Part shown: in pieces, positions 17,221 to 26,205 of the stretch | How the letters are laid out: every line of letters starts with the position of its first letter | Numbering within the stretch: position 1 is the first letter of the stretch | Assembly: GCF_016907925.1 (NCBI RefSeq) | Contig: NZ_JAFBCZ010000003.1 | Location: 248,001 to 312,000, forward strand | Length of the DNA stretch: 64,000 bases | Direction: 5' to 3' | Origin: Herpetosiphon giganteus | Lineage (GTDB): Bacteria; Chloroflexota; Chloroflexia; Chloroflexales; Herpetosiphonaceae | Translations under genes and position numbers: made by a program | The notes under the pieces: generated by a model | What the model saw: only the letters and a program-made list of their open reading frames with translations | The model's database searches: none | What the model was told of the DNA's origin: nothing

Positions 17221-19941
17221 TTACTTCACCAATACCACGCCTGATTGGGCTGAAACTGGCACAGTTAATTGGCCATTACTGACGGTGTAGCTGCCGCCAT
17301 TCAAGCGATCGGTCAAGACTGTGCCATTGGCTAAATGGCTCACGTTGACGGTCGCGCTTTGGTTGGCAGTGCCGTTGTTGAGCACTACAACTGCCTCTTG
17401 CGTGCCCTTCCAACGCCGATAGCCATACAGTTTGCTGGCATCGTTGACCAGCAAGGTTGCAACATCGCCACTGCTCAGCACTGCATAGGTTCGGCGCAGC
17501 CCGATTAGTTTTTTGAAATGGGCATACATCGCTGTATCGGGGCTGCCGCCTTTATCGGCCCATGGATAGGTTCGGCGGTTGTCGGGATCGCCGCCGCCAG
17601 TTACCCCAACTTCATCGCCATAATAGACCGATGGCGCGCCTGGCAAGGTCATTTGCAACAGCACCATCAATTTCATACGAGCTTTATCGTCGTTGAGCAA
17701 ACGCAAGGCGCGGGTTGAATCGTGCGAACTGACCAAGTTCATCATGCCAAACCATGGCGTGGTGGGCATTTGAGCGCGAAAGGCATTGTAGCTGCTGTCG
17801 AAGGAGCTAGGCGCGTTGCCATTGGCAAAACTCACTGCCCAATCGCGGAAACAATAATTCATCACCGAATCAAGCTCGTTTTGGTTGAGATAGGCGCGAT
17901 ATAAGCCCCAATCACAGCCGCCAGTTACCTCGCCAAGCAATAAACTTTCGCTATCGCCATAGCCATTTTTGACGTAGGGCCGCATATCGCTCCACCAAGC
18001 GTGGGTGATGTCTTGGGCGACATCGAAGCGCCAGCCAGCGATGCCGCGTTCGAGCCAGAAACGAGTAACCGATTTGCCATTCGGGCTTTGAGCGCTGCCA
18101 TCGCGATAGAAAAATTGCTTAACTGGGTCGTTTTCGATAAATTCGGGGATGGTTTCATAGCCATACCAACCCTTCCAGCCCCAGCTGCCAGCACATGGAT
18201 ACGCGCCGCTCGTACCTGCTGAGCCTTGGGTAAACCAGCTGCGGTAAGGCGATGCAGCCGATTCGCACGCACCATTGATGCCTGTCCAGCGGTCGGTTTT
18301 GTAGCCTGGGTAACCTTGTAGATAAATGCTATCCATGCCTGCGTGGTTGAACACGCCATCGAGAATCACTTTGAGGCCTTTGGCATCGGCGGCGGCGATC
18401 ATCTCGTCGAATTTTGCCAAATTGCCAAAGCGTGGGTTGATGCCATAATAATCGTTGGTATCGTAGCCGTGGTTCGATGAAGCATCGAAAATCGGGTTGA
18501 GATACAACACATTTACGCCCAGATCGTTGAAGTAGCCAGCATTGATTTTATCGACGATGCCTTGCAAGTCGCCGCCATAGAAATCGATGCCATAGCCAGG
18601 CGTGGTTGGGGTTTCATTCCAATTGCTGTGAATTGAAGCCACACAATTGGGTGCGCCTGCACCACTGTAGCCGTTGCAGGTGTTGGGGCCATAGACGCGC
18701 ACGTTGTTGAAATTATTCGTACTATCGCCATCACGGAAGCGATCGGGGAAAATTTGGTAGATGACTGCATCTTGTAGCCATGTTGGCACGGCGTAATCTT
18801 GGGGCGGCGCTGGCACAGTGCCTAACTTCCACGAACGATCAAGCGCGGTTGCACTCCAAACGCCCGGGCCTGTGTTGCTGGTGTTGGCAACCACATAATA
18901 ACCAAGCGTCGCGCCATCGTTGAGCTTAAATTGATACCACTGATCGCTTGAAGTGCTGGGTGCTGGCACGCTAGCCTGCCAGATTGCGTAGGTTCCATCA
19001 TTGCTGACCACGCTCAAGGGATAGTTGAATGATGGCTGGCTGTAGGGCGCGCCAGTTAACCAGACCGACAAACTTACCGCGCTGACATCATTGCTACAAG
19101 TGCGCAAGCGAATGCTAGCCGATTGACCTGCTTGCAGCGAACCAAGCGGATCGCGGTAGACGCTGTTGGTGCTATCGTGATAGACAGCGCTGCTGATGAT
19201 GGCGTTATTGCCAAGCGCTGCGCCGCTACAAGCCCCGGTTGGCGTGGCTGAAACCGTGGGGATTGGCGTGTTAGTTGCGGTTGGCGTGCGCGATGGCGTT
19301 GCAACCACGGTTGGCGTTTTGGTCGCGGTCGCGATTGGAGTTGGCGTGCTGGTTGCGGTTGGGGCAATTGTTGGCGTGGCAGTTGGATTCGTGCCACTTT
19401 GGACGGTAAAACTATAATCGTCGGGATCGTAGTTTGTGCCGCGTACATGCTGGCCGCGTGGATTAACATAGCTGCCATTTTGGGCTTTGAGCAACGCCAA
19501 AACGCTGCCATCGTAGACCCGAACCCGATAATAAACTGTCGTGCCAGCGGCTTGAGCTGGAATCGTGCCGCGCCACAGATCGTAACTGGTGTTGGCGGTA
19601 TTGCGGAAGCTAGCGCTGAGGGTTTTGACTTTGGTCATCGCCACCAGCTGCTCGCTGCCGTTCCAATAGCGAATTTGGGCACTCGTCAAATCGCCAGCCA
19701 GCGCCAGAATTGAAATTTGGACATTGGTAGTTGACACAATCATACCATTGCTTGCCCCTTGTTGAAAGCTAAAACTCTCGCCTGGCACAAGTTCGGTGCG
19801 TGGGTTAGCGTTGGGAGCAGCATGATACAGCTCATCCCAATGCACATTATTATCGCCAGCAGCGACCGACTTAGGCGTTGGCAGCAATGCCAAAACCAAC
19901 AGCACCAACGCGAGCAATCCGCCAAATCGTTTGTTGCGCAT
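17221..19941 (-). CDS. Secreted alpha-amylase/neopullulanase-type GH13 enzyme
   Basis: Signal peptide 1-28, a first N-terminal beta domain (about 30-185), a Thr/Pro-rich linker, a second related beta domain ('GSLQAGQSASIRLRT'), then the GH13 barrel starting at 'WLQDAVIYQIFPDRFRDGD'. The four GH13 regions are complete: 'VILDGVFNHAG', 'GWRFDVAQD' (nucleophile Asp), 'LLLGEVTGG' (acid/base Glu) and 'LVSSHDSTR'. A C-terminal beta domain follows (about 810-906). The order resembles neopullulanase/cyclomaltodextrinase-type enzymes that cut alpha-1,4-glucans, here exported. Duplication of the N-domain with a flexible linker between the copies is unusual. The start has GGAG upstream. It lies downstream of, and in the same orientation as, the 1753-aa GH13 gene, with a terminator between. 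Confidence 0.94.
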   Translation of the reverse strand: MRNKRFGGLLALVLLVLALLPTPKSVAAGDNNVHWDELYHAAPNANPRTELVPGESFSFQQGASNGMIVSTTNVQISILALAGDLTSAQIRYWNGSEQLVAMTKVKTLSASFRNTANTSYDLWRGTIPAQAAGTTVYYRVRVYDGSVLALLKAQNGSYVNPRGQHVRGTNYDPDDYSFTVQSGTNPTATPTIAPTATSTPTPIATATKTPTVVATPSRTPTATNTPIPTVSATPTGACSGAALGNNAIISSAVYHDSTNSVYRDPLGSLQAGQSASIRLRTCSNDVSAVSLSVWLTGAPYSQPSFNYPLSVVSNDGTYAIWQASVPAPSTSSDQWYQFKLNDGATLGYYVVANTSNTGPGVWSATALDRSWKLGTVPAPPQDYAVPTWLQDAVIYQIFPDRFRDGDSTNNFNNVRVYGPNTCNGYSGAGAPNCVASIHSNWNETPTTPGYGIDFYGGDLQGIVDKINAGYFNDLGVNVLYLNPIFDASSNHGYDTNDYYGINPRFGNLAKFDEMIAAADAKGLKVILDGVFNHAGMDSIYLQGYPGYKTDRWTGINGACESAASPYRSWFTQGSAGTSGAYPCAGSWGWKGWYGYETIPEFIENDPVKQFFYRDGSAQSPNGKSVTRFWLERGIAGWRFDVAQDITHAWWSDMRPYVKNGYGDSESLLLGEVTGGCDWGLYRAYLNQNELDSVMNYCFRDWAVSFANGNAPSSFDSSYNAFRAQMPTTPWFGMMNLVSSHDSTRALRLLNDDKARMKLMVLLQMTLPGAPSVYYGDEVGVTGGGDPDNRRTYPWADKGGSPDTAMYAHFKKLIGLRRTYAVLSSGDVATLLVNDASKLYGYRRWKGTQEAVVVLNNGTANQSATVNVSHLANGTVLTDRLNGGSYTVSNGQLTVPVSAQSGVVLVK

Positions 19942-19974
19942 GAATAACTCCGTTTACATCGTTGTTAGAGTATT

Positions 19975-20110
19975 TGTCGTGAAACACCAACGTTTCAATA
20001 GGAGCCGTGCGCCAAATTTTAGGCACACCAAACCTAGCGTCGAGCGCTCGGCTTCCCATGCTCTCTGTTTGTGCTTGCGATGATGGTGGTATAGACCATC
20101 TTCACGACAA
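19975..20110. promoter_or_regulatory. Widely spaced inverted decamer TTGTCGTGAA / TTCACGACAA upstream of the amylase
   Basis: The exact 10-bp word at 19975-19984 recurs inverted at 20101-20110, about 126 bp apart (roughly 12 helical turns). Both copies are upstream of the minus-strand amylase, and the proximal one overlaps the likely promoter. This would suit a looping regulator. The protein is unknown. Confidence 0.35.
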
Positions 20111-20142
20111 CCAACAGAGCCTCACCATTGAGCGGTGCAAAA

Positions 20143-20180
20143 CGGGGTATCGCGCTGGCTAAGCCAGCGACAATACCCCG
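20143..20180 (-). terminator. Intrinsic terminator of the 1753-aa amylase gene
   Basis: Nested arms CGGGGTAT/ATACCCCG and CGCTGGC/GCCAGCG surround a 3-base loop. Read on the minus strand, the stem is followed by TTTTGC. It lies 40 bp after the stop codon. Confidence 0.85.
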
Positions 20181-20220
20181 ACACCATTATCGGTATTCAA
20201 TTAGCGGGTTGGAATGAGAG

Positions 20221-23200
20221 TTAGTTGGTTCGTCCAACAATTGGCAGGAAGATTTTGAAGCCTTCGCGACCAACCGTGAAGCGCACAACGTAGCGTTGTT
20301 GCATTGGCGATGGATCACCAATGACCCGCCGAACATTGAATGCAGTTAGCGTATAGGTTCCGTTTGGCAGTGGTGCTGCGGGGATGAAGCTGAAGGTTGT
20401 AGGGCTGGTAGCGACCACTGTTCCAGCGACAGGCTGATTTTGGGCGTTGGTCAAGACCAACACGTTGCTGATCGGCATAGTTGCCGTAACAGCTTGCGAC
20501 CATGTAATTGAGATGTTGGCGTTTGGTGCAACCTCAACTGCGTTATTGGCAATTGAGCTGCTGCTGACCAACGGGTCGCGCCAGGCTTGGACAGCCTTGC
20601 GGTTGTCGTCGCCAGTGCCCCAGTTGGTATTCGTATCGTTCACGATGAAATGGCCGTCGTTGCCATATTCAATCGTCACGCGGCGATTGTTGAAGCCTTC
20701 AATCGTGCCCCACGATTCGACCCGTTCCCATGTGCCACGAGTGTATTTGTAATCCAAAACCGTGCCTTCGAGAATTGGCTTACTAAATTCCCAAGTATCG
20801 GTCAGCACGCGTTGCAGAATTTGGCCGTTGGCCGACCAAGCTCCGTTGAAGACCGCGCCATCGTTGCCAGCGATATAGACGCTTTCGTTGCTTGGCGTTT
20901 CGGCGGGCACTTTGACGCGGAAGGTCACATCGACAACCCGTTGTTCGGCGCGAATATCGACGCTATTCGAGAAGCCCGATTGATTGAACGAGCCATCGAG
21001 CGCCTTCAATTGATAGGTATAGGTAATGCCTGCGGTTACTTCGGTATCGGTGAAGATTGTGGTTGGGTGCAATACCGAGGCAATCGCGTTGCCATCGCGA
21101 TACACATCGTAGCGATAGGTATCGTTTGAGCTTGAAACATCCCAGCCAATGACAATTTGCGCGGCTGAGCGGCGCACTTCGTGCAAGTTGAGTGGCGCTG
21201 CTGGCGGGGTTGTATCGCTGCTGGCCTGCACCAACAAGCTTGCTGCTTGGGCTGGCGAGTAGCCATTGGCCGAGCCATCAAGGTCGGCGTAAATCCAGCT
21301 TGTGCCGCCATCGGTGCTATAGCGATAGGCTACATCGAAGGTCCCAACGCTGGTGGGCAGCAGATTGCCAACAAATTCGTCGTTATTGCCATTTTGTACA
21401 TTGAAACTGGCATCGAACCATTGCCAGCTAGCAGCGCTTGGCTGCGATCCATCGGGGCCATAGCCAACTTCGGCCAACAGGCTTGGGGTTGCACCAGCTT
21501 CGCTAGTCACACCTTCAATGTAGACCTGGCCATAAATGTTGGTTGTTGGGTTGGTGATGCTGATCGTATGGGTGATTGCTGCTGGGAATTGCAGATTCGA
21601 CCAGTTAATCACATAGGCTGGCAAGCCCGAAACTTCGTTGCTGGCGGCGCTTTCCAAGCCATTGCGCAGCGCTTTGACGACATAATAGTAGCGTTGGCCT
21701 GGCGTTAGCCCTGCATCGCTGAAATTGGTATTGCTGCTGTTGCCGACTAGCTCGTAGCCACCACCGCTAACAAGTGAGCGATAGATGTTGTAGCTTTGGG
21801 CAGTTGCCACGCTATTCCAGCTCAGCTCGATGCTTTGTGACAATTGGTTGGTCACTTGCAAGTTAGTTGGGGCCGCAGGAGCGCTCATATCAACGCTATC
21901 AGGCGTTAGCCAAATGCCAACGCTTTGTGGCGCAACGCCGAAGGTATAGGTTGTGACATCGGTTGCAGGCAACAAGCCTGTTTGGCTCAATGGCATGGTG
22001 CGGGTTAGCACGGTGCCTGTTGGCACGTAGCCAGCCAAATTCAACTCGACTGTATGCGCTTGGCTATCGCGGTTGAAGACCACAATTGCCGCGCCATTTT
22101 CGTCTTTGCGGCCATAGGCCAAGACTTTGTTGGCATCGTCGGCGTTTAGCACATCGAACGAGCCAGTGCGCAGGTAGCTATAGTCGCGGCGCAATTGACC
22201 GAGCCGTTGATAGGTCGCCAACAAATTGGTGTCTGCTTTGCGCCATTCTGGCAAGCTGTTGTAGCCTGCTTGGTCTGTCCACGGGTAGGGTTGGCGGTTG
22301 TATGGATCGTCGCGTGGCACATCGAAGCCATAGCCGGTCAAGCCAACTTCATCGCCATAATAGATGGTTGGCGCACCTGGCAAGGTCATTTGCAAGGCTG
22401 CAACCAACGACAAACGATGGCGCGCATTAACAAAATTATCAACTGGTTGGCGATCGTAGCCTTCGCCAGTAAAGCCCAATTCGTTCAGCACATGCACGGC
22501 CCGATTGGTATCGTGGCTGTCGATCAGGTTCATTGCTGAATTGTAGGCTGGCTCTGGATAATCCTCGCGGATAGTTTCAAAGCTGTTGACAAATTGGCTT
22601 GGCAAGAGTGGATCGATCTCTTGGCCACCGTCACCATCGACCCAGCGGGTATCGCGCAAGAAGCCCAACACCGCGCGGCGATAGCGATAGTTCATGGTGC
22701 TATCGAATTCATCGCCAAGCACCCGATCGCGCACGTCGCCTTCGCTCCAAGTTTCGGAGTAGAGCACAGAATCGGGATTGGCGGCTTTCATCACGTCGCG
22801 CCACGTTTCAAAGAAGGTTGGGTTGACCCCAATCACATCGGGCACAACGTCGATACGCCAGCCGTCGGCTTTGTTTTCGCCATCGACCCAGTAGCTGGCG
22901 GTGTTGGTTGGCAAGTTGGGGTTGCCGCCAGGCGTGCCAAACCAATAGGCCATTACTTCTGGGTGGTTGGTGTTGATTTGGGGCAGGGTTGCTACGCCAA
23001 ACCAACCGCGATAGTTGGTATCGCCTGCACACACGCCAGTGCCTGGCTCGGCAGCTGGTTCAAAGAAGAACCATGTGCGATAAGGGCTATTGACGCTTTC
23101 GCATGCGCCAACTTCTGGGTGGCGGCCAAAGCGATCAAAGAAGGGGCTATCGCTGCTGACGTGATTTGGCACGCCGTCGAGCACCACCGTCATGCCCCGA

Positions 23201-25482
23201 TTGTGGGCATCTTCGACCAAATCATCAAAGGCTTGTTGCCCACCAAAAGCTGGGTCGACCGTGCGATAGTTGCGACCATCGTATTTGTGGTTCGATGGGC
23301 TATCGAAAATTGGGTTGAGATAGAGCGTGGTTACGCCCAACTCTTGCAAATAATCGAGTTTATCTTGGACCCCGTTCAAGTCGCCGCCATACATGGTGCT
23401 GCTGTAAGTCGACCACCATGGGTTGCTTGGGTCGGTAAATGGTTCTGGATCGGGCACAATCGAGTTCCACGGCGTGACTGGGAATCGGTGGCCGCGCTCG
23501 GTTGGGTAGAACCAGCCGCGCCCGGGGTAGGTCGTGTCGGTTGCTACGCCGGTTGGGTCGTTGCCTGCATCGCCATTGCGGAAGCGCTCGACGAAAATTT
23601 GATAAATTGTGGCGTTTTGTGCCCATTCAGGTGTGGTAAACGCTGGGTCGTAGATGTAGATATTCCACGAGCGATCAGCGCTGGTGTTGACCACCTCACC
23701 TAAGCCACCATCGAACAAGCTATCATCTTCATAAAAGAGGGTTGTGCTGCCATCTTCGAGGATGAAACGGTAGTACACCACGCCCAGCACGGTTTGGGCT
23801 GGCATGGTGTATTCCCAATAGTCGTAGCTTTCGTCGCTAGCAACTTTGGTCATACGTTGAATGCTTTGGCCGTTGTTGGCCGTGTAATACAAACGAATCC
23901 GCGCTTGAGTGATGTCGTGAGCAGCGGTGCGCAAGCGCAATTTGACTGCTTGGTTGAGCGGAGCAGCGCCGAATGGCACGCGATAGAGCGATTCGCGGCT
24001 GTGATGCTCAATTGCATCGCGATTGATCAAGCCATCGCCGATGACTGAATCGGGAATTTGGCCATCACGTTGCGACGTAATTGCCATACGGCCAGTGCGA
24101 TTATCCAAATAAAACACAACGGTTTCATTCAATGTGGTTGTCGTAAAACCAATTGGTGCTGGCTCACCAGCATCAAAAACTCGACCCTGAGCATTGTATT
24201 GCTCTGTCCAAGAGCCAGTGCGGGTGAACTTAGCGCCATAATCGCCAGGTGCAGCCACGGTGTAGCGCAGCACAAATTGATTAGGTGCGATTTGGGTCAT
24301 CTTGGTAGCTGGATTGTTATTGCTCCAACCTTGAAATGCGCCAACTACCGTGAAGTCATTCGATGAATCGAGCACATTGACGATATTTTGGCTTGGCAGC
24401 AAATCCCAGCCGTTATCATTTGCGTGATTATTGCTATCGAACAACAATTTCACGGTTTGATTTGGCTCGGTTGTGTAGATCCAAGCGTTGGCAGCAGGGA
24501 AAGCAGTTGCCCAGTTACAAGCATTAACCTTCCACTCGTAGGTGCCAGCGGTTGGTACGACAACATCGCGGCTGAAAACGCCGTCGCCGCTTACCAAGTC
24601 ACCTTGAGTCCCATTATCAACCAACGGATTGCCAGTTTCTTGCCATTGGGGGTTTTGGTAAGTGCCTGGTGCACACCAAGGACCAGTGTTGCCAACAGTT
24701 TGTGGGCGAATCGTCAAGCGGCTGGTGTTGGTATCGAGCAAAAATGTTACTTTTTGGTTGGCTTCAGTTGTGGTAAAGCTAATGTTGCCTTGATCGACGG
24801 CGCGGCCAAGGGAATTGACTTGGGTTGTCCAATCGCCAGTGTGGCTTACTTTACCCTCATATGTACCAGCGTTTGGCACGGTATAGACCAACGAATACCA
24901 ACCGTTGCCAATGTTGGTCATGGCTGTGGCAGGGTCGTTGTTTGTCCAAGCAGCACTTTGGAACGAGCCAACAGCAGTCCAATTGGCAAAGCCTGAATCG
25001 TAGGCGTGAACAATATTTTGGCTTGGCACGCCATGATTACCAGCATTGCTGCTGTAATTGTTGGTATCGAGGGTCAATTTGACCGTTTGATTAGCTTGGG
25101 TGGTATTCATCCAAGCATTGGGGCCAGCAGGAACCGAGGTTCCCCAATCGCCACAAATGACGGCCTTCCATTCTGAGCGGCCAGCAGTTGGCACGACAGC
25201 ATCAAATGAATAGATGCCATCGCCAGCGACTAAATCGCCATTGAGACCTTCATCATTGGCTTGGGTTGCACTGTTGTTCCAGCCTTGGAACTCACCAGCG
25301 AAACACCAATTAACTTGTGCATTGGAAACAGTGGGAGCGTTGGTTGCGGCCAAATCAACCTTGCTGGGTTGAGCGGCAACCACGGGAGTTTGAGGACTAA
25401 GCGTGGAGATCATTAACGCCAATAGCATACTAATCAGCAATATTCTGCTGATTAGGCTCCGACGATGGGCTGTGTCACGCAT
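20221..25482 (-). CDS. Very large secreted multi-domain GH13 amylase/pullulanase
   Basis: 1753 residues. After a signal peptide (1-37) come four tandem domains in A-B-A-B order (about 50-480): A units open 'WCFAGEFQGWN' and 'WCAPGTYQNPQW', B units 'WTAVGSFQ' and 'FTVVGAFQGW'. They look like starch-binding or SusE/X25-like modules. A GH13 N-domain and barrel follow (about 490-1150), with 'VVLDGVPNHVSS', 'GWRIDVVPD' (nucleophile), 'LYSETWSEGD' (acid/base) and 'LIDSHDTNRA'. The C-terminal half holds two fibronectin type III domains, a CBM20-like starch-binding domain ('VTFRVKVPAETPSNESVYIAG') and an Ig-like domain (from 'VSSSSIANNAVEVAPN'). It ends in 'FKIFLPIVGRTN'. The enzyme should attack insoluble starch or glycogen at the surface. 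AAAGGAG precedes the ATG. Confidence 0.94.
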   Translation of the reverse strand: MRDTAHRRSLISRILLISMLLALMISTLSPQTPVVAAQPSKVDLAATNAPTVSNAQVNWCFAGEFQGWNNSATQANDEGLNGDLVAGDGIYSFDAVVPTAGRSEWKAVICGDWGTSVPAGPNAWMNTTQANQTVKLTLDTNNYSSNAGNHGVPSQNIVHAYDSGFANWTAVGSFQSAAWTNNDPATAMTNIGNGWYSLVYTVPNAGTYEGKVSHTGDWTTQVNSLGRAVDQGNISFTTTEANQKVTFLLDTNTSRLTIRPQTVGNTGPWCAPGTYQNPQWQETGNPLVDNGTQGDLVSGDGVFSRDVVVPTAGTYEWKVNACNWATAFPAANAWIYTTEPNQTVKLLFDSNNHANDNGWDLLPSQNIVNVLDSSNDFTVVGAFQGWSNNNPATKMTQIAPNQFVLRYTVAAPGDYGAKFTRTGSWTEQYNAQGRVFDAGEPAPIGFTTTTLNETVVFYLDNRTGRMAITSQRDGQIPDSVIGDGLINRDAIEHHSRESLYRVPFGAAPLNQAVKLRLRTAAHDITQARIRLYYTANNGQSIQRMTKVASDESYDYWEYTMPAQTVLGVVYYRFILEDGSTTLFYEDDSLFDGGLGEVVNTSADRSWNIYIYDPAFTTPEWAQNATIYQIFVERFRNGDAGNDPTGVATDTTYPGRGWFYPTERGHRFPVTPWNSIVPDPEPFTDPSNPWWSTYSSTMYGGDLNGVQDKLDYLQELGVTTLYLNPIFDSPSNHKYDGRNYRTVDPAFGGQQAFDDLVEDAHNRGMTVVLDGVPNHVSSDSPFFDRFGRHPEVGACESVNSPYRTWFFFEPAAEPGTGVCAGDTNYRGWFGVATLPQINTNHPEVMAYWFGTPGGNPNLPTNTASYWVDGENKADGWRIDVVPDVIGVNPTFFETWRDVMKAANPDSVLYSETWSEGDVRDRVLGDEFDSTMNYRYRRAVLGFLRDTRWVDGDGGQEIDPLLPSQFVNSFETIREDYPEPAYNSAMNLIDSHDTNRAVHVLNELGFTGEGYDRQPVDNFVNARHRLSLVAALQMTLPGAPTIYYGDEVGLTGYGFDVPRDDPYNRQPYPWTDQAGYNSLPEWRKADTNLLATYQRLGQLRRDYSYLRTGSFDVLNADDANKVLAYGRKDENGAAIVVFNRDSQAHTVELNLAGYVPTGTVLTRTMPLSQTGLLPATDVTTYTFGVAPQSVGIWLTPDSVDMSAPAAPTNLQVTNQLSQSIELSWNSVATAQSYNIYRSLVSGGGYELVGNSSNTNFSDAGLTPGQRYYYVVKALRNGLESAASNEVSGLPAYVINWSNLQFPAAITHTISITNPTTNIYGQVYIEGVTSEAGATPSLLAEVGYGPDGSQPSAASWQWFDASFNVQNGNNDEFVGNLLPTSVGTFDVAYRYSTDGGTSWIYADLDGSANGYSPAQAASLLVQASSDTTPPAAPLNLHEVRRSAAQIVIGWDVSSSNDTYRYDVYRDGNAIASVLHPTTIFTDTEVTAGITYTYQLKALDGSFNQSGFSNSVDIRAEQRVVDVTFRVKVPAETPSNESVYIAGNDGAVFNGAWSANGQILQRVLTDTWEFSKPILEGTVLDYKYTRGTWERVESWGTIEGFNNRRVTIEYGNDGHFIVNDTNTNWGTGDDNRKAVQAWRDPLVSSSSIANNAVEVAPNANISITWSQAVTATMPISNVLVLTNAQNQPVAGTVVATSPTTFSFIPAAPLPNGTYTLTAFNVRRVIGDPSPMQQRYVVRFTVGREGFKIFLPIVGRTN

Positions 25483-25567
25483 GGACGGCTCCTTTGGTAA
25501 GGGTTTTTATTTGAACTGCATTGTCCTTGATTTGTTGCGTCGTCAAACAAACTTTAGCGGTGCTGCG

Positions 25568-25596
25568 ATCATAGCCTACTGCCAATACTTTGTCAA
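25568..25596 (-). promoter_or_regulatory. Strong sigma70-type promoter of the large amylase
   Basis: On the minus strand, TTGACA (25591-25596) and TATGAT (25568-25573) are separated by 17 bp. This gives a leader of about 80 nt before the ATG at 25482. Confidence 0.8.
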
Positions 25597-25751
25597 CTGA
25601 ACGAACGAGGTTTTAAATAAAGTAAAAATACTTACAACCAATATAAAAATAGATTGCTATAAAAGGATAAAATAGTTTTATTTGGTAGATGTTTTGACTT
25701 TTTTGAAAGCTCAATTGGTAACTAAAATTTGATCGATTTTGATAGCAACCA

Positions 25752-25767
25752 TGTTTCACGTGAAACG
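25752..25767. promoter_or_regulatory. parS-like site 1
   Basis: TGTTTCACGTGAAACG contains a perfect 14-bp palindrome and matches the conserved chromosomal parS sequence (ParB binding) at 15 of 16 positions. It lies in an AT-rich gap (25600-25745) that holds no gene. Confidence 0.85.
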
Positions 25768-25887
25768 GTAGCCACGAATTGCACGAATTCCACAAAGAGC
25801 AATTTGTAGCCATAGATGAGCACTTATTATGGTGATTATCTTCCGATAGCCCATAGATGTATTAGTTCATTGCATTGGCAACTATGT

Positions 25888-26160
25888 TCCCTCACCTCCC
25901 AACCCCCTCTCCCACTGAACGCGGGCGAGGGAGAGCACTGGTTTTTACCGACGTATTGCGCAAGAACCACGGCGTTAAAGCCCCTCGCCCGCCACGTGGG
26001 AGAGGGGTTGGGGTGAGGGGATCAAGCCGTGGTTAACCGAATGAACTAGTACAAATAGCCCATAGCCATTCTCTCGCGCCTCTGCGTTAATCGTTGCTCT
26101 TTGCCTTCATCCTTCATACCTTCCCCTATGTTCTATGCTCTATGCTCTCTGCTCTCTATT
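25888..26160. repeat. Family A palindromic repeats followed by repeat-word mosaic
   Basis: Family A units run at 25890-26023 in opposing orientations ('ccctcacctcccaaccccctctccc' and, reversed, 'gggagaggggttggggtgagggg'). The words 'agcccatagcc', 'gcctctgcgttaa', 'ccttcatccttcat' and 'tatgttctatgctctatgctctc' follow to 26160. No gene is seen. Confidence 0.8.
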
Positions 26161-26165
26161 CCCAC

Positions 26166-26171
26166 TATAAT
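26166..26171 (+). promoter_or_regulatory. -10 element of the GH31 gene
   Basis: TATAAT at 26166-26171 lies 35 bp before the start codon, directly against the repeat mosaic. No good -35 is visible inside the repeats. Confidence 0.45.
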
Positions 26172-26205
26172 AGATTGCAACTACTGATCACTACCTGAGG
26201 CTTTT

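Noticed and set aside
19971-19986. Weak parS-like sequence upstream of the amylase
   Set aside because: It matches only 13 of 16 positions and is not palindromic; half of it is the TTGTCGTGAA word treated separately.
22594-23703. Long open frame antisense to the large amylase (369 codons)
   Set aside because: It is the complement of a well-supported GH13 catalytic domain, has no ribosome site, and its composition (repeated Ala-Ile-Trp-Val) is typical of a codon-bias shadow.
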